NCBI GenBank assembly: GCA_947447985.1
Contig: CANFLX010000029.1
Span: 1-33,168, forward strand
Direction of reading: 5' to 3'
DNA length: 33,168 bases
Source of the DNA: Comamonadaceae bacterium
Lineage (GTDB): Bacteria > Pseudomonadota > Gammaproteobacteria > Burkholderiales > Burkholderiaceae_C
Shown: one piece after another, positions 17,285 through 25,701 of the stretch
Numbering within the stretch: position 1 is the stretch's first letter
How the letters are laid out: every line of letters starts with the position of its first letter
Position numbers and translations under genes: made by a program
Notes under the pieces: model-generated
The model's input: the letters and a program-made list of their open reading frames with translations, nothing else
The model's database searches: none
Told to the model about the DNA's origin: nothing

Positions 17285-19057
17285 TCAGATCGCAGAAAGT
17301 ATTTTTTCTCGATCCTCTAAGATTATGGATCCGCCGTCGACTCGGTAAATGAAATCGCACCTTTTTAGTGTGCTCAAGCGATGAGCAATAATAATTACCG
17401 TTAGGTCAGCATCAAGTGCTTCGATCGACTGCATTACAGCAGCTTCGGTAGTAGTGTCCAATGCGCTGGTCGCCTCGTCAAAAATGATAACGTCCGCTTG
17501 CTTATACATCGCGCGTGCAATCCCGATACGCTGACGCTGTCCGCCAGATAACTGAACGCCACGCTCGCCCACAAAGGTATTGAATTGGTCAGGCCAGGAT
17601 TCAATCAACTCGCCAATCTTCGCCTGATAAGCCGCTCGCCGCACTCTGTCAATATCAATTTGATCTTCGGACAATCCGAACGCAATATTAGAAGCCACAC
17701 TGCTGTCGGTCAAAAAAACGTCTTGAGGCACATGTGCGATATGTGCCTGCCAAGCATGCACATTAAGAGGACCCACAACCTCTGAGTCTATCGACATGGC
17801 TCCTTCGGGAGAAACGAGTAGACCCATGATCACATCCACCAAAGTACTCTTGCCGCTTCCTGTTTCGCCTCTCAACCCAATACGCGCACCCTTAGGAATA
17901 TTGAAATTTATATCGCGGAGTACCCACGGTGCGTTTTCGGCATAGCGAAATGAGTAATTTTTGAATGCAATTTCGCGTTCGAACGGCATGACCTGTCGCC
18001 CCTGTGCTGGGGTCGCGCTTGCCAAGGGTTGCTCCAACAGCCGCAAGGTATCCTGCAGTGCACCCTGTGCGCCGTTCATGGTGGACCATGAATGGTAAGC
18101 CTGCTGCGCCATTGGCAGCATGCGCTGCAATCCGAGCGTCAGCGCAGCCATGGTAGGAATAGACGCTGCAAGCCCCCCCTCACGCAATGTCAACAGATAG
18201 GCCAGCGCGGCAATGGTCACTATGCCTAGCGCTTCCATGACATACCGAGGGCTCTGGCTGATGAACTGGTTATTACCTTGAGCATGCCTCAAATTTGAAT
18301 CTGACCGCCGAAATTGTGCAGCAAATGTACTCTGACTGCCATCGATTAAAATATCACGAATTCCTCCGAAACTCTCCTGTAGTAATTGAATAATATGATT
18401 TGATTCTATCGCAATTATTTTGCTGTCCTGCACTCGCCCTTTGCGTATGCCTACACTAATGCATCCGTAGATGAGCCCAAAAGTACCAAATGCCCAAAAT
18501 GCGACATCTGGTATGATAAAAAGCAAAATAACTAATATTGCAAACAATATAACTAAAGCATTAATCAACGCCAACATCGGCATCACAACATAGAAAATAA
18601 CCTCATTGGTCTTAGTCGAAATGCCATTGACGACTTCACTGCTATTTCGCCCGATGTGCACTGAATAGGGCTGGTTGAGAGTCCTCACAAATGCTTCATT
18701 ACTTAAGTCAGCACCGACATCGAAAGCTAATCGTATAGACCGATTTAATGTGATCAATCGCAAACTTCCGGCCACGACCGTCAAGAGTGCAAAGCTCAAG
18801 GTAATTGACAACGCCAACTGCTCAGGCATACCCACGCCAAATGAGTTCATCAGCCACTGAATCTCCTTGGTCTCCGATAGATGCTGAGGTTGAGTTAATA
18901 CGCCCAAAAAAGGTAACACCGCACCTATACTCACCACTTCCGCAACTGAACTTAACGTTAGCAAAATCAACATAACGCCAAGCTGGCGCTTACGCGCAAT
19001 TGACACGTGATGCCATAATCGCCTCAATAGCGTTGGAAATGTAGTGTTTTCGAACAT
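17285..19057 (-). CDS. ABC transporter, MsbA/PglK-like flippase (fused permease-ATPase)
   Basis: A 590-residue half-transporter: six-helix membrane domain over about 25-325, then the nucleotide-binding domain. Walker A is GETGSGKST at 397-405, the signature LSGGQ at 503-507, Walker B VIIFDEAT at 523-530, and the H-loop is in AHRLS near 555. The dimer would use ATP to flip a lipid-linked oligosaccharide across the inner membrane, as PglK does in Campylobacter; MsbA-like lipid export is the alternative. It lies in a glycosyltransferase cluster that lacks a Wzx, supporting the flippase reading. The gene is notably AT-rich (for example 19 G/C in 60 bases at 18481-18540). Confidence 0.9.
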   Translation of the reverse strand: MFENTTFPTLLRRLWHHVSIARKRQLGVMLILLTLSSVAEVVSIGAVLPFLGVLTQPQHLSETKEIQWLMNSFGVGMPEQLALSITLSFALLTVVAGSLRLITLNRSIRLAFDVGADLSNEAFVRTLNQPYSVHIGRNSSEVVNGISTKTNEVIFYVVMPMLALINALVILFAILVILLFIIPDVAFWAFGTFGLIYGCISVGIRKGRVQDSKIIAIESNHIIQLLQESFGGIRDILIDGSQSTFAAQFRRSDSNLRHAQGNNQFISQSPRYVMEALGIVTIAALAYLLTLREGGLAASIPTMAALTLGLQRMLPMAQQAYHSWSTMNGAQGALQDTLRLLEQPLASATPAQGRQVMPFEREIAFKNYSFRYAENAPWVLRDINFNIPKGARIGLRGETGSGKSTLVDVIMGLLVSPEGAMSIDSEVVGPLNVHAWQAHIAHVPQDVFLTDSSVASNIAFGLSEDQIDIDRVRRAAYQAKIGELIESWPDQFNTFVGERGVQLSGGQRQRIGIARAMYKQADVIIFDEATSALDTTTEAAVMQSIEALDADLTVIIIAHRLSTLKRCDFIYRVDGGSIILEDREKILSAI

Positions 19058-19314
19058 TTTTTAATAAGTCGTCTAGAAGTCATTTATTTAGAATTTTTAA
19101 TCCAATCCGGCACAAGAGAGAACTGGTCTATTCTTATAAAATTATCCGCCACGCGAGTAATTCTTAGATATTCTTAATCGAATAAAGAAATCTCACCGTT
19201 GAATACCACATCGAGTCAATATCTTAGGCGGAAAATTGCTTCTGAATTACACTCATAGAATGACAATTGCATGGATTTCTTTGGCAGCGCGTCGAAGACT
19301 AGGTGTTTCAAGCG
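19058..19314. other. AT-rich intergenic gap
   Basis: About 257 bases between the ABC flippase start and the reductase stop with no supported gene. It is strongly AT-rich (18 G/C in 60 bases at 19081-19140). Only very short frames occur. A weak imperfect repeat (AGATATTCTT near 19166 with AAGAAATCT near 19185) and several AT-rich promoter-like stretches exist, so it probably carries the promoter for the flippase-glycosyltransferase part. It may be the scar of a lost gene. I see no RNA gene or clear terminator. Confidence 0.5.
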
Positions 19315-20274
19315 TTATCCACCCTGCGTTCCGTTCTTGAATGCGCCTTCTAATGTCCTGAGAATTCCAACATCTAATGGTATTTTCGGATACCAACCGG
19401 GAAGTGCAACTCCTGCATCCCAGGGCTTCATTATTTCTCTTTCTCTGTACGGTCTACCACCCCACTCAATTGCGAGTTTAATATTCGTGATACTTTCATA
19501 CAGTTTAATCAACTGTTGGAGTTTAATTGGTTGACCGGAGGAAACTGCGTAGTGCTCGTTGCATTGAACGTTGTCGCCAAGCAGTCGTTCAGCCGCAAGC
19601 AAATATGCGTCGATGATGTCATCTATGTAAACCAGGTCTAGGAATTGCTCACCTGGCGACATCGGCAGCGGTTCCGCTGAAGCGGCAGCCTTGCTCAATA
19701 AACTGAAAATTTTCTCGCGGGGGTCACGGGGGCCATAACTATCAAATAGCGTCAAAGTGATAGTCCGGCATGCGCGTACTTCGACGTAATACTGAACTAT
19801 TGCCTCAAATGCCTGCTTCGTTGCGGCGTAGAGGCTCGTTGGCGAATACTCTCGATTTTCATAATGCTGCCAAAACGTGCCCGTGTTGACAAAGTTTTTG
19901 ATGTCACATCTTGCTACTGCCTCCATGAGCTGAGTCGAAAACAGAATATTGTCCCGAATCAGCGCTTCAAGGGTTTCACTGTCATGGTTCGCGACACTGA
20001 GTGCCGCAAGGTGAAAAGTGACATCAGGGTGGGTGCTTCTGACTAATTGCTCCAATGCCAGTGTGCTTCCATCATGCACGTGCAAAACAATCTTCTCAAT
20101 ACAGTCGCTCAGAGGAGTCAGGTCGGAGCTTGGTCGCACGATGGCATGTACGGACCATCCGTCCGAGACAAGACGCTGCACCAAATGCGATCCGATGAAT
20201 CCCGTCCCACCTGTTACCAGTGCAACCCGCCGCTCCTTCACGGTACGACTGGGGCCTGTTTGCGAATCCGTCAT
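19315..20274 (-). CDS. CDP-3,6-dideoxyhexose synthase, RfbJ/RfbS-like SDR
   Basis: A 319-residue extended SDR: TGGTGFIGSH at 21-30, VNTGTFWQHYEN near 129-140, and the catalytic Tyr149-Lys153 in SLYAATK. It sits directly after rfbH (the reductase ATG follows the rfbH TAA by one base), so it should catalyse the last step of the pathway, reducing CDP-3,6-dideoxy-4-keto-D-glucose to CDP-abequose (RfbJ) or CDP-paratose (RfbS). Which product is formed cannot be told from sequence alone. It is AT-richer than rfbH-F. An unrelated sugar epimerase is the alternative, but the complete rfbFGH set makes this unlikely. Confidence 0.82.
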   Translation of the reverse strand: MTDSQTGPSRTVKERRVALVTGGTGFIGSHLVQRLVSDGWSVHAIVRPSSDLTPLSDCIEKIVLHVHDGSTLALEQLVRSTHPDVTFHLAALSVANHDSETLEALIRDNILFSTQLMEAVARCDIKNFVNTGTFWQHYENREYSPTSLYAATKQAFEAIVQYYVEVRACRTITLTLFDSYGPRDPREKIFSLLSKAAASAEPLPMSPGEQFLDLVYIDDIIDAYLLAAERLLGDNVQCNEHYAVSSGQPIKLQQLIKLYESITNIKLAIEWGGRPYREREIMKPWDAGVALPGWYPKIPLDVGILRTLEGAFKNGTQGG

Positions 20275-20275
20275 A

Positions 20276-21598
20276 TTAGAAATTCACACCCAGATAACTC
20301 TCAATCTTCTGCGCCGCAAATTCCAACATCTCACGGTTCAGCGCGGGTTGCACGCCGATCCAGAAGGTGTTGTTCATCACGTTTTCGGTGTTGGTCAGCT
20401 CACCGCTAACGCGGTAATTAGCGCCAATCATGTATGGCTGCCGCGTCAGATTCCCTGCAAACAGCAGGCGGGTTCCCACTTTGTTTTGGTCCAGGTAGGT
20501 GAGCAAGTCCAAGCGCGTGACAGGGCAATTTTCTTTGAGCGTGATGGGGAAACCAAACCACGACGGGTCGGAGTGCTCTGTGGCTTGCGGCAGGTGCAAG
20601 AACTCTTCGCAGTCCTTCAAGCGCTCTTTCAAAAACGCAAAATTGTCTTTGCGAGCCTGTATGAACGCTGGCGCCTTTTCTAATTGCGCCAGGCCACACG
20701 CTGCCTGCATGTCGGTGATCTTCAGGTTGTAGCCAAGGTGGCTGTAGGTGTATTTGTGGTCGTAGCCTTCTGGCAGGTTTCCCAGCTTTTGGCAGAACCG
20801 TTGGCCACAGGTGTTGTCTTTGCCTGGTGGGCAATAGCAGTCACGACCCCAGTCTCTAAAGCTCTCGGCAATGGTTTTGAGTTCTTCGTTGTTGGTAAAG
20901 ACCGCGCCGCCTTCACCCATGGTGATGTGGTGTGCAGGGTAGAAACTCAGGGTGCCAATGTCGCCAAAGGTTCCCACCATTTGGCCCCGGTAGGTGGTGC
21001 CCAGCGCGTCGCAGCAGTCTTCGACCAGCCACAAGTTGTATTTTTTGCACAAGGCGGTGACTACATCCAAATTGAACGGATTACCCAAGCTATGGGCCAG
21101 CATGATGGCCTTGGTCTTGGGGCCAATAGCCGCTTCGATCTTGGATGCGTCGATGTTGTGGGTGATGGCGTCCACGTCCACAAAGACCGGCACGGCCCCA
21201 AATTGCACGATGGGGTTCACGGTGGTGGGAAAGCCAGCCGCCACGCCAATCACTTCGTCGCCTTTTTGGATTGCGCGCGCGCCCAGTTTGGGAGATGTCA
21301 GCGCACTGAAGGCCACCAGATTGGCCGATGAGCCGGAGTTCACGGTGATGAGGTGCTTGACACCGATGAAGGCAGCCAGCTTTTTCTCAAATTCGGCGTT
21401 GAAGCGCCCCGTGGTGAGCCAGCCGTCCAGTGACGCTTCCACCATATTCTTAAGCTCTTGGGCTCCTACGACTTTGCCCGAGGGGGGCACCATGGTCAAA
21501 CCGGGCAAGAAGGGCTGTGGCGCCTGGGCAATGGCGGCGTATTCGTCAACGAGTAGGGCAATCTGCGCGCGCAGGGCTTGGGTTTTGGCGTTTTCCAT
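20276..21598 (-). CDS. rfbH: CDP-4-keto-6-deoxy-D-glucose 3-dehydratase (E1)
   Basis: A 440-residue PMP-dependent, iron-sulfur dehydratase that removes the C3 hydroxyl of CDP-4-keto-6-deoxyglucose. The aminotransferase-fold lysine is replaced by histidine (His223 in [14 protein letters not shown]), the hallmark of E1. The [2Fe-2S] cysteines fit the C-x57-C-x1-C-x7-C pattern exactly: Cys196, Cys254, Cys256, Cys264. Asp194 in VEDCCDA should contact the cofactor nitrogen. Length is as in Salmonella RfbH/Yersinia AscC (437). It needs a reductase (RfbI/AscD) for the second half of the reaction; none is seen in this window. The upstream rfbG stop is 18 bases away. Confidence 0.97.
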   Translation of the reverse strand: MENAKTQALRAQIALLVDEYAAIAQAPQPFLPGLTMVPPSGKVVGAQELKNMVEASLDGWLTTGRFNAEFEKKLAAFIGVKHLITVNSGSSANLVAFSALTSPKLGARAIQKGDEVIGVAAGFPTTVNPIVQFGAVPVFVDVDAITHNIDASKIEAAIGPKTKAIMLAHSLGNPFNLDVVTALCKKYNLWLVEDCCDALGTTYRGQMVGTFGDIGTLSFYPAHHITMGEGGAVFTNNEELKTIAESFRDWGRDCYCPPGKDNTCGQRFCQKLGNLPEGYDHKYTYSHLGYNLKITDMQAACGLAQLEKAPAFIQARKDNFAFLKERLKDCEEFLHLPQATEHSDPSWFGFPITLKENCPVTRLDLLTYLDQNKVGTRLLFAGNLTRQPYMIGANYRVSGELTNTENVMNNTFWIGVQPALNREMLEFAAQKIESYLGVNF

Positions 21599-21616
21599 GG
21601 AGGCAGTGGGTTTTGG

Positions 21617-22690
21617 TTATTGGGTTAAAGCTTGATAGGCTTGAATCTGGGCAAGGGTCACTTGGCGCATGTCGGCGCCGTCGTGGTGCTGTTTGGACCA
21701 GTCGATGATGAGTGACAAGGCGTCACTCAGGCGCAAGGCAGGGTGCCAGTCTAGACGGCTGCGCGCCTTGGAGATGTCGAGCTTGAGGTAGTGGGCTTCG
21801 TGTGGATGCTCACCGCTGTCCACTTCCCACTGTGCATCGGCGCCCCAGAGGGCGGCCATCTGCTCGGCGATCCAAGCGACGGGCTTGGCATCGTCGTCGT
21901 TGGGGCCGAAGTTCCAGCCCTCTCCGAAACTGGGCCCGTGGTCAAACAGGCGCTCGGCCAGATCAAGGTAGCCGCGCAGTGGCTCCATGACATGCTGCCA
22001 GGGTCGAATGGCATGCGGATGGCGGATGCTGACCTTTCGGCCCTGCTCAAACGCCGCCAGGATGTCGGGAATCAAGCGGTCTTGCGCCCAGTCGCCACCA
22101 CCGATAACGTTACCAGCGCGGACCGTGGCGGTAGCCACTCCGTGTTGGGCGTACTGGCTCGCATTGAAAAAAGACGAGCGGTAGGCCGCACTCACCAGTT
22201 CGGCGCAGCCTTTGCTGTTGCTGTAGGGGTCAAACCCGCCCATGGGTTCGTTCTCACGGTAGCCCCAGACCCACTCGCGGTTCTCATAGCATTTATCGGT
22301 GGTGATGTTGACCACTGCTTTAACGCTGGGGGTATGTCGCACCGCCTCGAGTAAATGCACGGTGCCCATGACGTTGGTGGCGTAGGTCTCGACCGGGTTT
22401 TGGTAGGAGTAACGCACCAGCGGCTGCGCAGCCATGTGAATCACGATGTCGGGCTGGTGCTGGGCAAAAACGGCTTGCAAGTGGGCCAGGTCGCGGATGT
22501 CGCCGATCACACTGGTCATGCCGTTTTCAACCCCGGCAATCTCGAACAGGCTGGGGCGGGTTGGCGGCGCCAAAGCGTACCCCGTGAGCTGCGCGCCCAT
22601 GGACTGCAGCCAAAGGCTGAGCCAACTGCCTTTGAAGCCAGTGTGCCCGGTCAGCAGCACGCGTTTGCCGCGCCAAAAGGCGGGGTTCAT
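21617..22690 (-). CDS. rfbG: CDP-glucose 4,6-dehydratase
   Basis: A 357-residue SDR enzyme converting CDP-D-glucose to CDP-4-keto-6-deoxy-D-glucose. [15 protein letters not shown] near 13-27 is characteristic of RfbG. The active site shows [18 protein letters not shown] and the catalytic YSNSK. The length matches the family (about 357-360). The open frame runs 28 codons further upstream, but the ATG at 22690 overlaps the rfbF stop as ATGA and begins [15 protein letters not shown], the expected N-terminus. It is the second step of the CDP-3,6-dideoxyhexose route. Confidence 0.96.
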   Translation of the reverse strand: MNPAFWRGKRVLLTGHTGFKGSWLSLWLQSMGAQLTGYALAPPTRPSLFEIAGVENGMTSVIGDIRDLAHLQAVFAQHQPDIVIHMAAQPLVRYSYQNPVETYATNVMGTVHLLEAVRHTPSVKAVVNITTDKCYENREWVWGYRENEPMGGFDPYSNSKGCAELVSAAYRSSFFNASQYAQHGVATATVRAGNVIGGGDWAQDRLIPDILAAFEQGRKVSIRHPHAIRPWQHVMEPLRGYLDLAERLFDHGPSFGEGWNFGPNDDDAKPVAWIAEQMAALWGADAQWEVDSGEHPHEAHYLKLDISKARSRLDWHPALRLSDALSLIIDWSKQHHDGADMRQVTLAQIQAYQALTQ

Positions 22691-23460
22691 GCCCAAACCT
22701 TCCAAGGCGCTTTGCCGGATTGCCAGAGTTCTTCCAGCAGAGTTTTGTCGCGCAATGTGTCCATAGGCTGCCAAAAGCCCTCGTGCTGAAAGGCGGCCAG
22801 ATGCCCTTCCTGGGCCAGCCGCTCGAGCGGTTCACGCTCCCAGGTCGTGCTGTCGTCGGTGATGTAGTCGATCACCTGGGGCGAAAGCACGAAGAAGCCA
22901 GCATTGATCATCGCACCATCGCCCTTGGGCTTTTCCATGAAGCTGTTGACCTTGGGGCCTTTGAGGTCCAGCGCACCAAAGCGCGCCGGGGGAATGGTGG
23001 CGGTCAGGGTGGCTTTGACGTTTTGCGCCTTATGAAACGCGATCAGCTCGGTGATATTGACGTCGCTCACGCCGTCACCATAGGTCAGGCAGAACATCTC
23101 GTCGTCTTTGACATAGTCCGCGATCCGCTTGACCCGCCCGCCAGTCATGGTGCCGTCACCAGTATCCACCAGCGTGACGCGCCAGGGTTCAGCGCTGCGT
23201 TGATGGACTTCCATGCTGTTGGTGCTCATGTCAAAGGTGACGTCAGACATGTGCAGAAAGTAATTCGCAAAATACTCTTTGATGACGTAGCCCTTGTAGC
23301 CGCAGCAAATCACGAAGTCATTGATACCGTGGTGGGAATAGGTCTTGAGGATGTGCCACAAAATCGGCTTACCGCCGATTTCAATCATCGGCTTGGGGCG
23401 GGTCGAGGTTTCTTCGGAAATGCGGGTGCCCAGACCACCTGCGAGGATCACTGCCTTCAT
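22687..23460 (-). CDS. rfbF: Glucose-1-phosphate cytidylyltransferase
   Basis: A 257-residue nucleotidyltransferase, the family's usual length. It makes CDP-glucose from CTP and glucose 1-phosphate. Seen: [31 protein letters not shown] at 7-37 (substrate loop with catalytic Arg and Lys), [12 protein letters not shown] near 125-136, and [18 protein letters not shown] near 173-190. All are typical of RfbF. It is the first committed step of the CDP-3,6-dideoxyhexose pathway, followed by rfbG through a 4-base ATGA overlap. ATG at 23460 is preceded by a GGGAAATAAG stretch. manC ends 13 bases upstream. Confidence 0.97.
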   Translation of the reverse strand: MKAVILAGGLGTRISEETSTRPKPMIEIGGKPILWHILKTYSHHGINDFVICCGYKGYVIKEYFANYFLHMSDVTFDMSTNSMEVHQRSAEPWRVTLVDTGDGTMTGGRVKRIADYVKDDEMFCLTYGDGVSDVNITELIAFHKAQNVKATLTATIPPARFGALDLKGPKVNSFMEKPKGDGAMINAGFFVLSPQVIDYITDDSTTWEREPLERLAQEGHLAAFQHEGFWQPMDTLRDKTLLEELWQSGKAPWKVWA

Positions 23461-23473
23461 TTCTTATTTCCCA

Positions 23474-24910
23474 TTACTTACTAATTTGACGAACATAGTT
23501 ATCTTCAAAACGCACGATGTCGTCCTCACCAAAATACGAGCCGCTTTGCACTTCAATGATTTCCAGCGGGACTTTGCCCGGATTGGCAAGGCGGTGGGTT
23601 TGGCCCAAGGGGATGAACGTGCTTTGATTCTCGGTCAAGATCAGCACCGTCTCTCCATTGGTGACCTCGGCGGTACCGCTGACCACAATCCAATGCTCAG
23701 CGCGGTGGTGGTGCATTTGCAGCGACAGGCTGGCGCCGGGGTTGACCCCGATGCGCTTGACCTGGTGGCGCGGTCCCACGTCCACGCTGTCGTACCAACC
23801 CCAGGGCCTGGCAACGCGGCGGTGTTGCAGCGCCTCGGAGGCGTCCAAAGCTTCGAGCTTGGCAACCACCTCTTTGACGGCCTCCGCCTGACTGACGTCT
23901 GCCACCAGCAGTGCGTCGGGCGTGTCAATGATCAGCAAGTCATGTGTGCCCAGAGCCACTACAGGGCGCTTGCCTGCCGAATGGATGTAGGTGTTTTGGG
24001 TTTTTACATGGTGGGCGTTGGCCAGGTCGCCCGCGGACCGGTTGCCCACGGCATCCGCCTCAGCAAGTTCGGCGACTGCGTTCCAACTGCCCACATCGCT
24101 CCAAGCCCCCTGAAATGGCACCACGGCCACGTTGGCAAAATGTTCCATGACGGCGAAGTCAATGCTTTGCGAACGGCACGCCTTGAACTCGTTGGCGTCG
24201 GGGCGGTAAAACACCTGCTGACCGACTTGATCGGCCACAACCCCCTCCCAAGCCGCCTTGCAGCTTGCGTAAATATCGGGGGCATGGCGCGCCAAAGCTT
24301 GCAAGAGCACCTGCGCCTGGCACAAAAAGATGCCCGCGTTCCACAAAGCATTGCCTGCCAGCAGCAGTTGCCTGGCACGCTCCGCCTGCGGTTTTTCAAT
24401 AAAGCGCTGCACATCCCGGGCGCCATCGGCTCGGTCCGCGCCCTGCTCGATATAGCCATAGGCCGTGCTGGGAAAACTGGGCGTCACGCCAAAGGTGACG
24501 ATAGACCCACCCTGCGCGGCGGCGCGACCTTGGTTCACCATGCCGGCAAACGCATCCGCGTCGGGAATATGGTGGTCCGCCGGGCAAAAAAGCAGCAAGT
24601 CCGTGGGCTGCGCGGCCAAAGCAGCCAGCGCCATCGCAGCAGCGGTGTTGCGCGGAGAGGGCTCCAAAATCACGGTGCCCCTGAGCCCCGCATCATGCAA
24701 GGCCTGCGCAACCAAAAAACGGTGTTCGTCAGCACCCACGCACACTGTGGAGGGATTGATCCTGGCCAAGCGCTCCAATGTCAGGTGCAGCAGGCTTTTG
24801 TCGCCGATCAAAGGCACAAACTGCTTGGGCAGGCTTTTGCGGCTCAGCGGCCATAAGCGCGTGCCCGAACCACCACAAAGAATCACCGGGGTTATTCGGG
24901 GGAGCGTCAT
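23474..24910 (-). CDS. manC: Mannose-1-phosphate guanylyltransferase / mannose-6-phosphate isomerase
   Basis: A 478-residue bifunctional enzyme, normal for ManC (470-480). The N-terminal guanylyltransferase domain starts with CGGSGTRLWPLSRKSLPKQF (12-31), then FCPADHHI and the VEKPQ-like FIEKPQAERA. The C-terminal cupin-type isomerase domain shows RPWGWYDSVDVG, SLQMHHHRAEHW (metal-binding histidines) and the LANPGKVPLEIIEVQSGSYFGEDDIVRFED end. It supplies GDP-mannose for glycan assembly. The open frame begins 121 codons earlier, but that part overlaps the PHA-system gene; ATG at 24910 is the start. No gmd, fcl or other GDP-mannose user is seen here, so mannose may enter the glycan directly. 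Confidence 0.94.
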   Translation of the reverse strand: MTLPRITPVILCGGSGTRLWPLSRKSLPKQFVPLIGDKSLLHLTLERLARINPSTVCVGADEHRFLVAQALHDAGLRGTVILEPSPRNTAAAMALAALAAQPTDLLLFCPADHHIPDADAFAGMVNQGRAAAQGGSIVTFGVTPSFPSTAYGYIEQGADRADGARDVQRFIEKPQAERARQLLLAGNALWNAGIFLCQAQVLLQALARHAPDIYASCKAAWEGVVADQVGQQVFYRPDANEFKACRSQSIDFAVMEHFANVAVVPFQGAWSDVGSWNAVAELAEADAVGNRSAGDLANAHHVKTQNTYIHSAGKRPVVALGTHDLLIIDTPDALLVADVSQAEAVKEVVAKLEALDASEALQHRRVARPWGWYDSVDVGPRHQVKRIGVNPGASLSLQMHHHRAEHWIVVSGTAEVTNGETVLILTENQSTFIPLGQTHRLANPGKVPLEIIEVQSGSYFGEDDIVRFEDNYVRQISK

Positions 24911-24957
24911 AAGCAAGAGGGGTGGTAAGCAAGCAGGCCGTGATCCCCAATTATCGG

Positions 24958-25260
24958 CTAGGGCGCCGACGCGTCCTGCAGGTTTTGCCGCAACTGGGCC
25001 TCGATCCGGTCCTTGAAGGTTCCCAGCAGGAAACCGAGTCGCAGATCCATCACAAACCGATCGGGCGTGACCCGCAAGCTGCCATCGGCACCGCTGCGGC
25101 TGAACTGCCAAACCACCGCACCGTCCGTGCTCTGCGGGTCGGGTGCGGATTGAACCGCCATAGCCCAGTCGCGCTGCGCCGCGTGCGCCCAGCCTTGCGC
25201 CAGCGCAAGCGCTTCGGGCAAGGCAAGGCCATGAGGATGATCTATGTGAATGAGAGGCAT
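24958..25260 (-). CDS. Polyhydroxyalkanoic acid system family protein
   Basis: A 100-residue small protein of the PHA_gran_rgn type. The typical C-terminal block is clear: FSRSGADGSLRVTPDRFVMDLRLGFLLGTFKDRIEAQLRQNL, preceded by an ALALAQGWAHAA helix. Members occur with polyhydroxyalkanoate genes in some bacteria, but the function is not firmly known, and no PHA gene is in this window. It is divergent from the DUF1840 gene, with only 45 bases between the two starts, so they share a promoter region. It lies 47 bases upstream of manC and could be transcribed with it. Confidence 0.85.
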   Translation of the reverse strand: MPLIHIDHPHGLALPEALALAQGWAHAAQRDWAMAVQSAPDPQSTDGAVVWQFSRSGADGSLRVTPDRFVMDLRLGFLLGTFKDRIEAQLRQNLQDASAP

Positions 25261-25305
25261 AAGGACACTTCAAATCGCCCGGAAGGCGCGTATGCTGGCA
25301 GCACC

Positions 25306-25638
25306 ATGATTTACAAATTCAAATCCAAGGCCACCGGCGATCTGATTATGTTGCAGCCCAACGGCGAGGCTATTCTGAAAATCATCGGAAAAGCAGATGT
25401 TGAGCAACTTCGCCGGGGCATCGTGCTGCCCGAGGAGTTAGAGGCTGCGATTAATGCCCTGCAGCAGGCGGTTGCCGACGAGGAGCAAGCCCGGGCCGCG
25501 CTCGTGCAGCAGGCCATTGCCGATGGGCAGACGCCGCCGCCCGCCCCTGCACTGGGCCTGCGCCAGCGCAGTCTGCCCTTTATCCAGATGGCCCAACGCT
25601 GCCTGGCCGAAAAAAAAGAGATCGTCTGGGGCGTGTAG
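25306..25638 (+). CDS. DUF1840-family protein
   Basis: A 110-residue cytoplasmic protein of unknown function, the only supported plus-strand gene. It shows the DUF1840 pattern: MIYKFKSKATGDLIMLQPNGEAILKIIGK at the N-terminus, a middle helix rich in Ala/Glu, and the end RSLPFIQMAQRCLAEKKEIVWGV. The family is common in betaproteobacteria. A longer upstream frame is rejected because it runs through the divergent gene. The start ATG at 25306 has only a weak ribosome site. Its last codons form one arm of the terminator of the opposite-strand Bug gene (see 25611-25653). Confidence 0.9.
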   Translation: MIYKFKSKATGDLIMLQPNGEAILKIIGKADVEQLRRGIVLPEELEAAINALQQAVADEEQARAALVQQAIADGQTPPPAPALGLRQRSLPFIQMAQRCLAEKKEIVWGV

Positions 25639-25653
25639 CCCGAGACGATCTCT
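25611..25653 (-). terminator. Rho-independent terminator of the Bug gene, inside DUF1840
   Basis: On the minus strand an 11-base perfect stem (25643-25653 AGACGATCTCT on plus, pairing with AGAGATCGTCT at 25617-25627) with a 15-base loop is followed by a run of T (plus 25611-25616 is AAAAAA). It lies 48 bases past the Bug stop at 25702. Its left part overlaps the last codons of the plus-strand DUF1840 gene. On the plus strand no T-run follows, so it probably acts on minus-strand transcripts only. Confidence 0.85.
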
Positions 25654-25701
25654 CGTGGGTCGCAAAACCGCAGCAGCGCTGCGGCGATCAAGCCCCGCGG
25701 C

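Noticed and set aside
23345..24856. Plus-strand open frame of about 500 codons opposite manC
   Set aside because: Shadow of manC; no recognisable motif.
24911..25273. N-terminal extension of manC
   Set aside because: Would overlap the whole PHA-system gene in another frame; ManC normally begins just before its CGGSGTRLWP motif, as at 24910.
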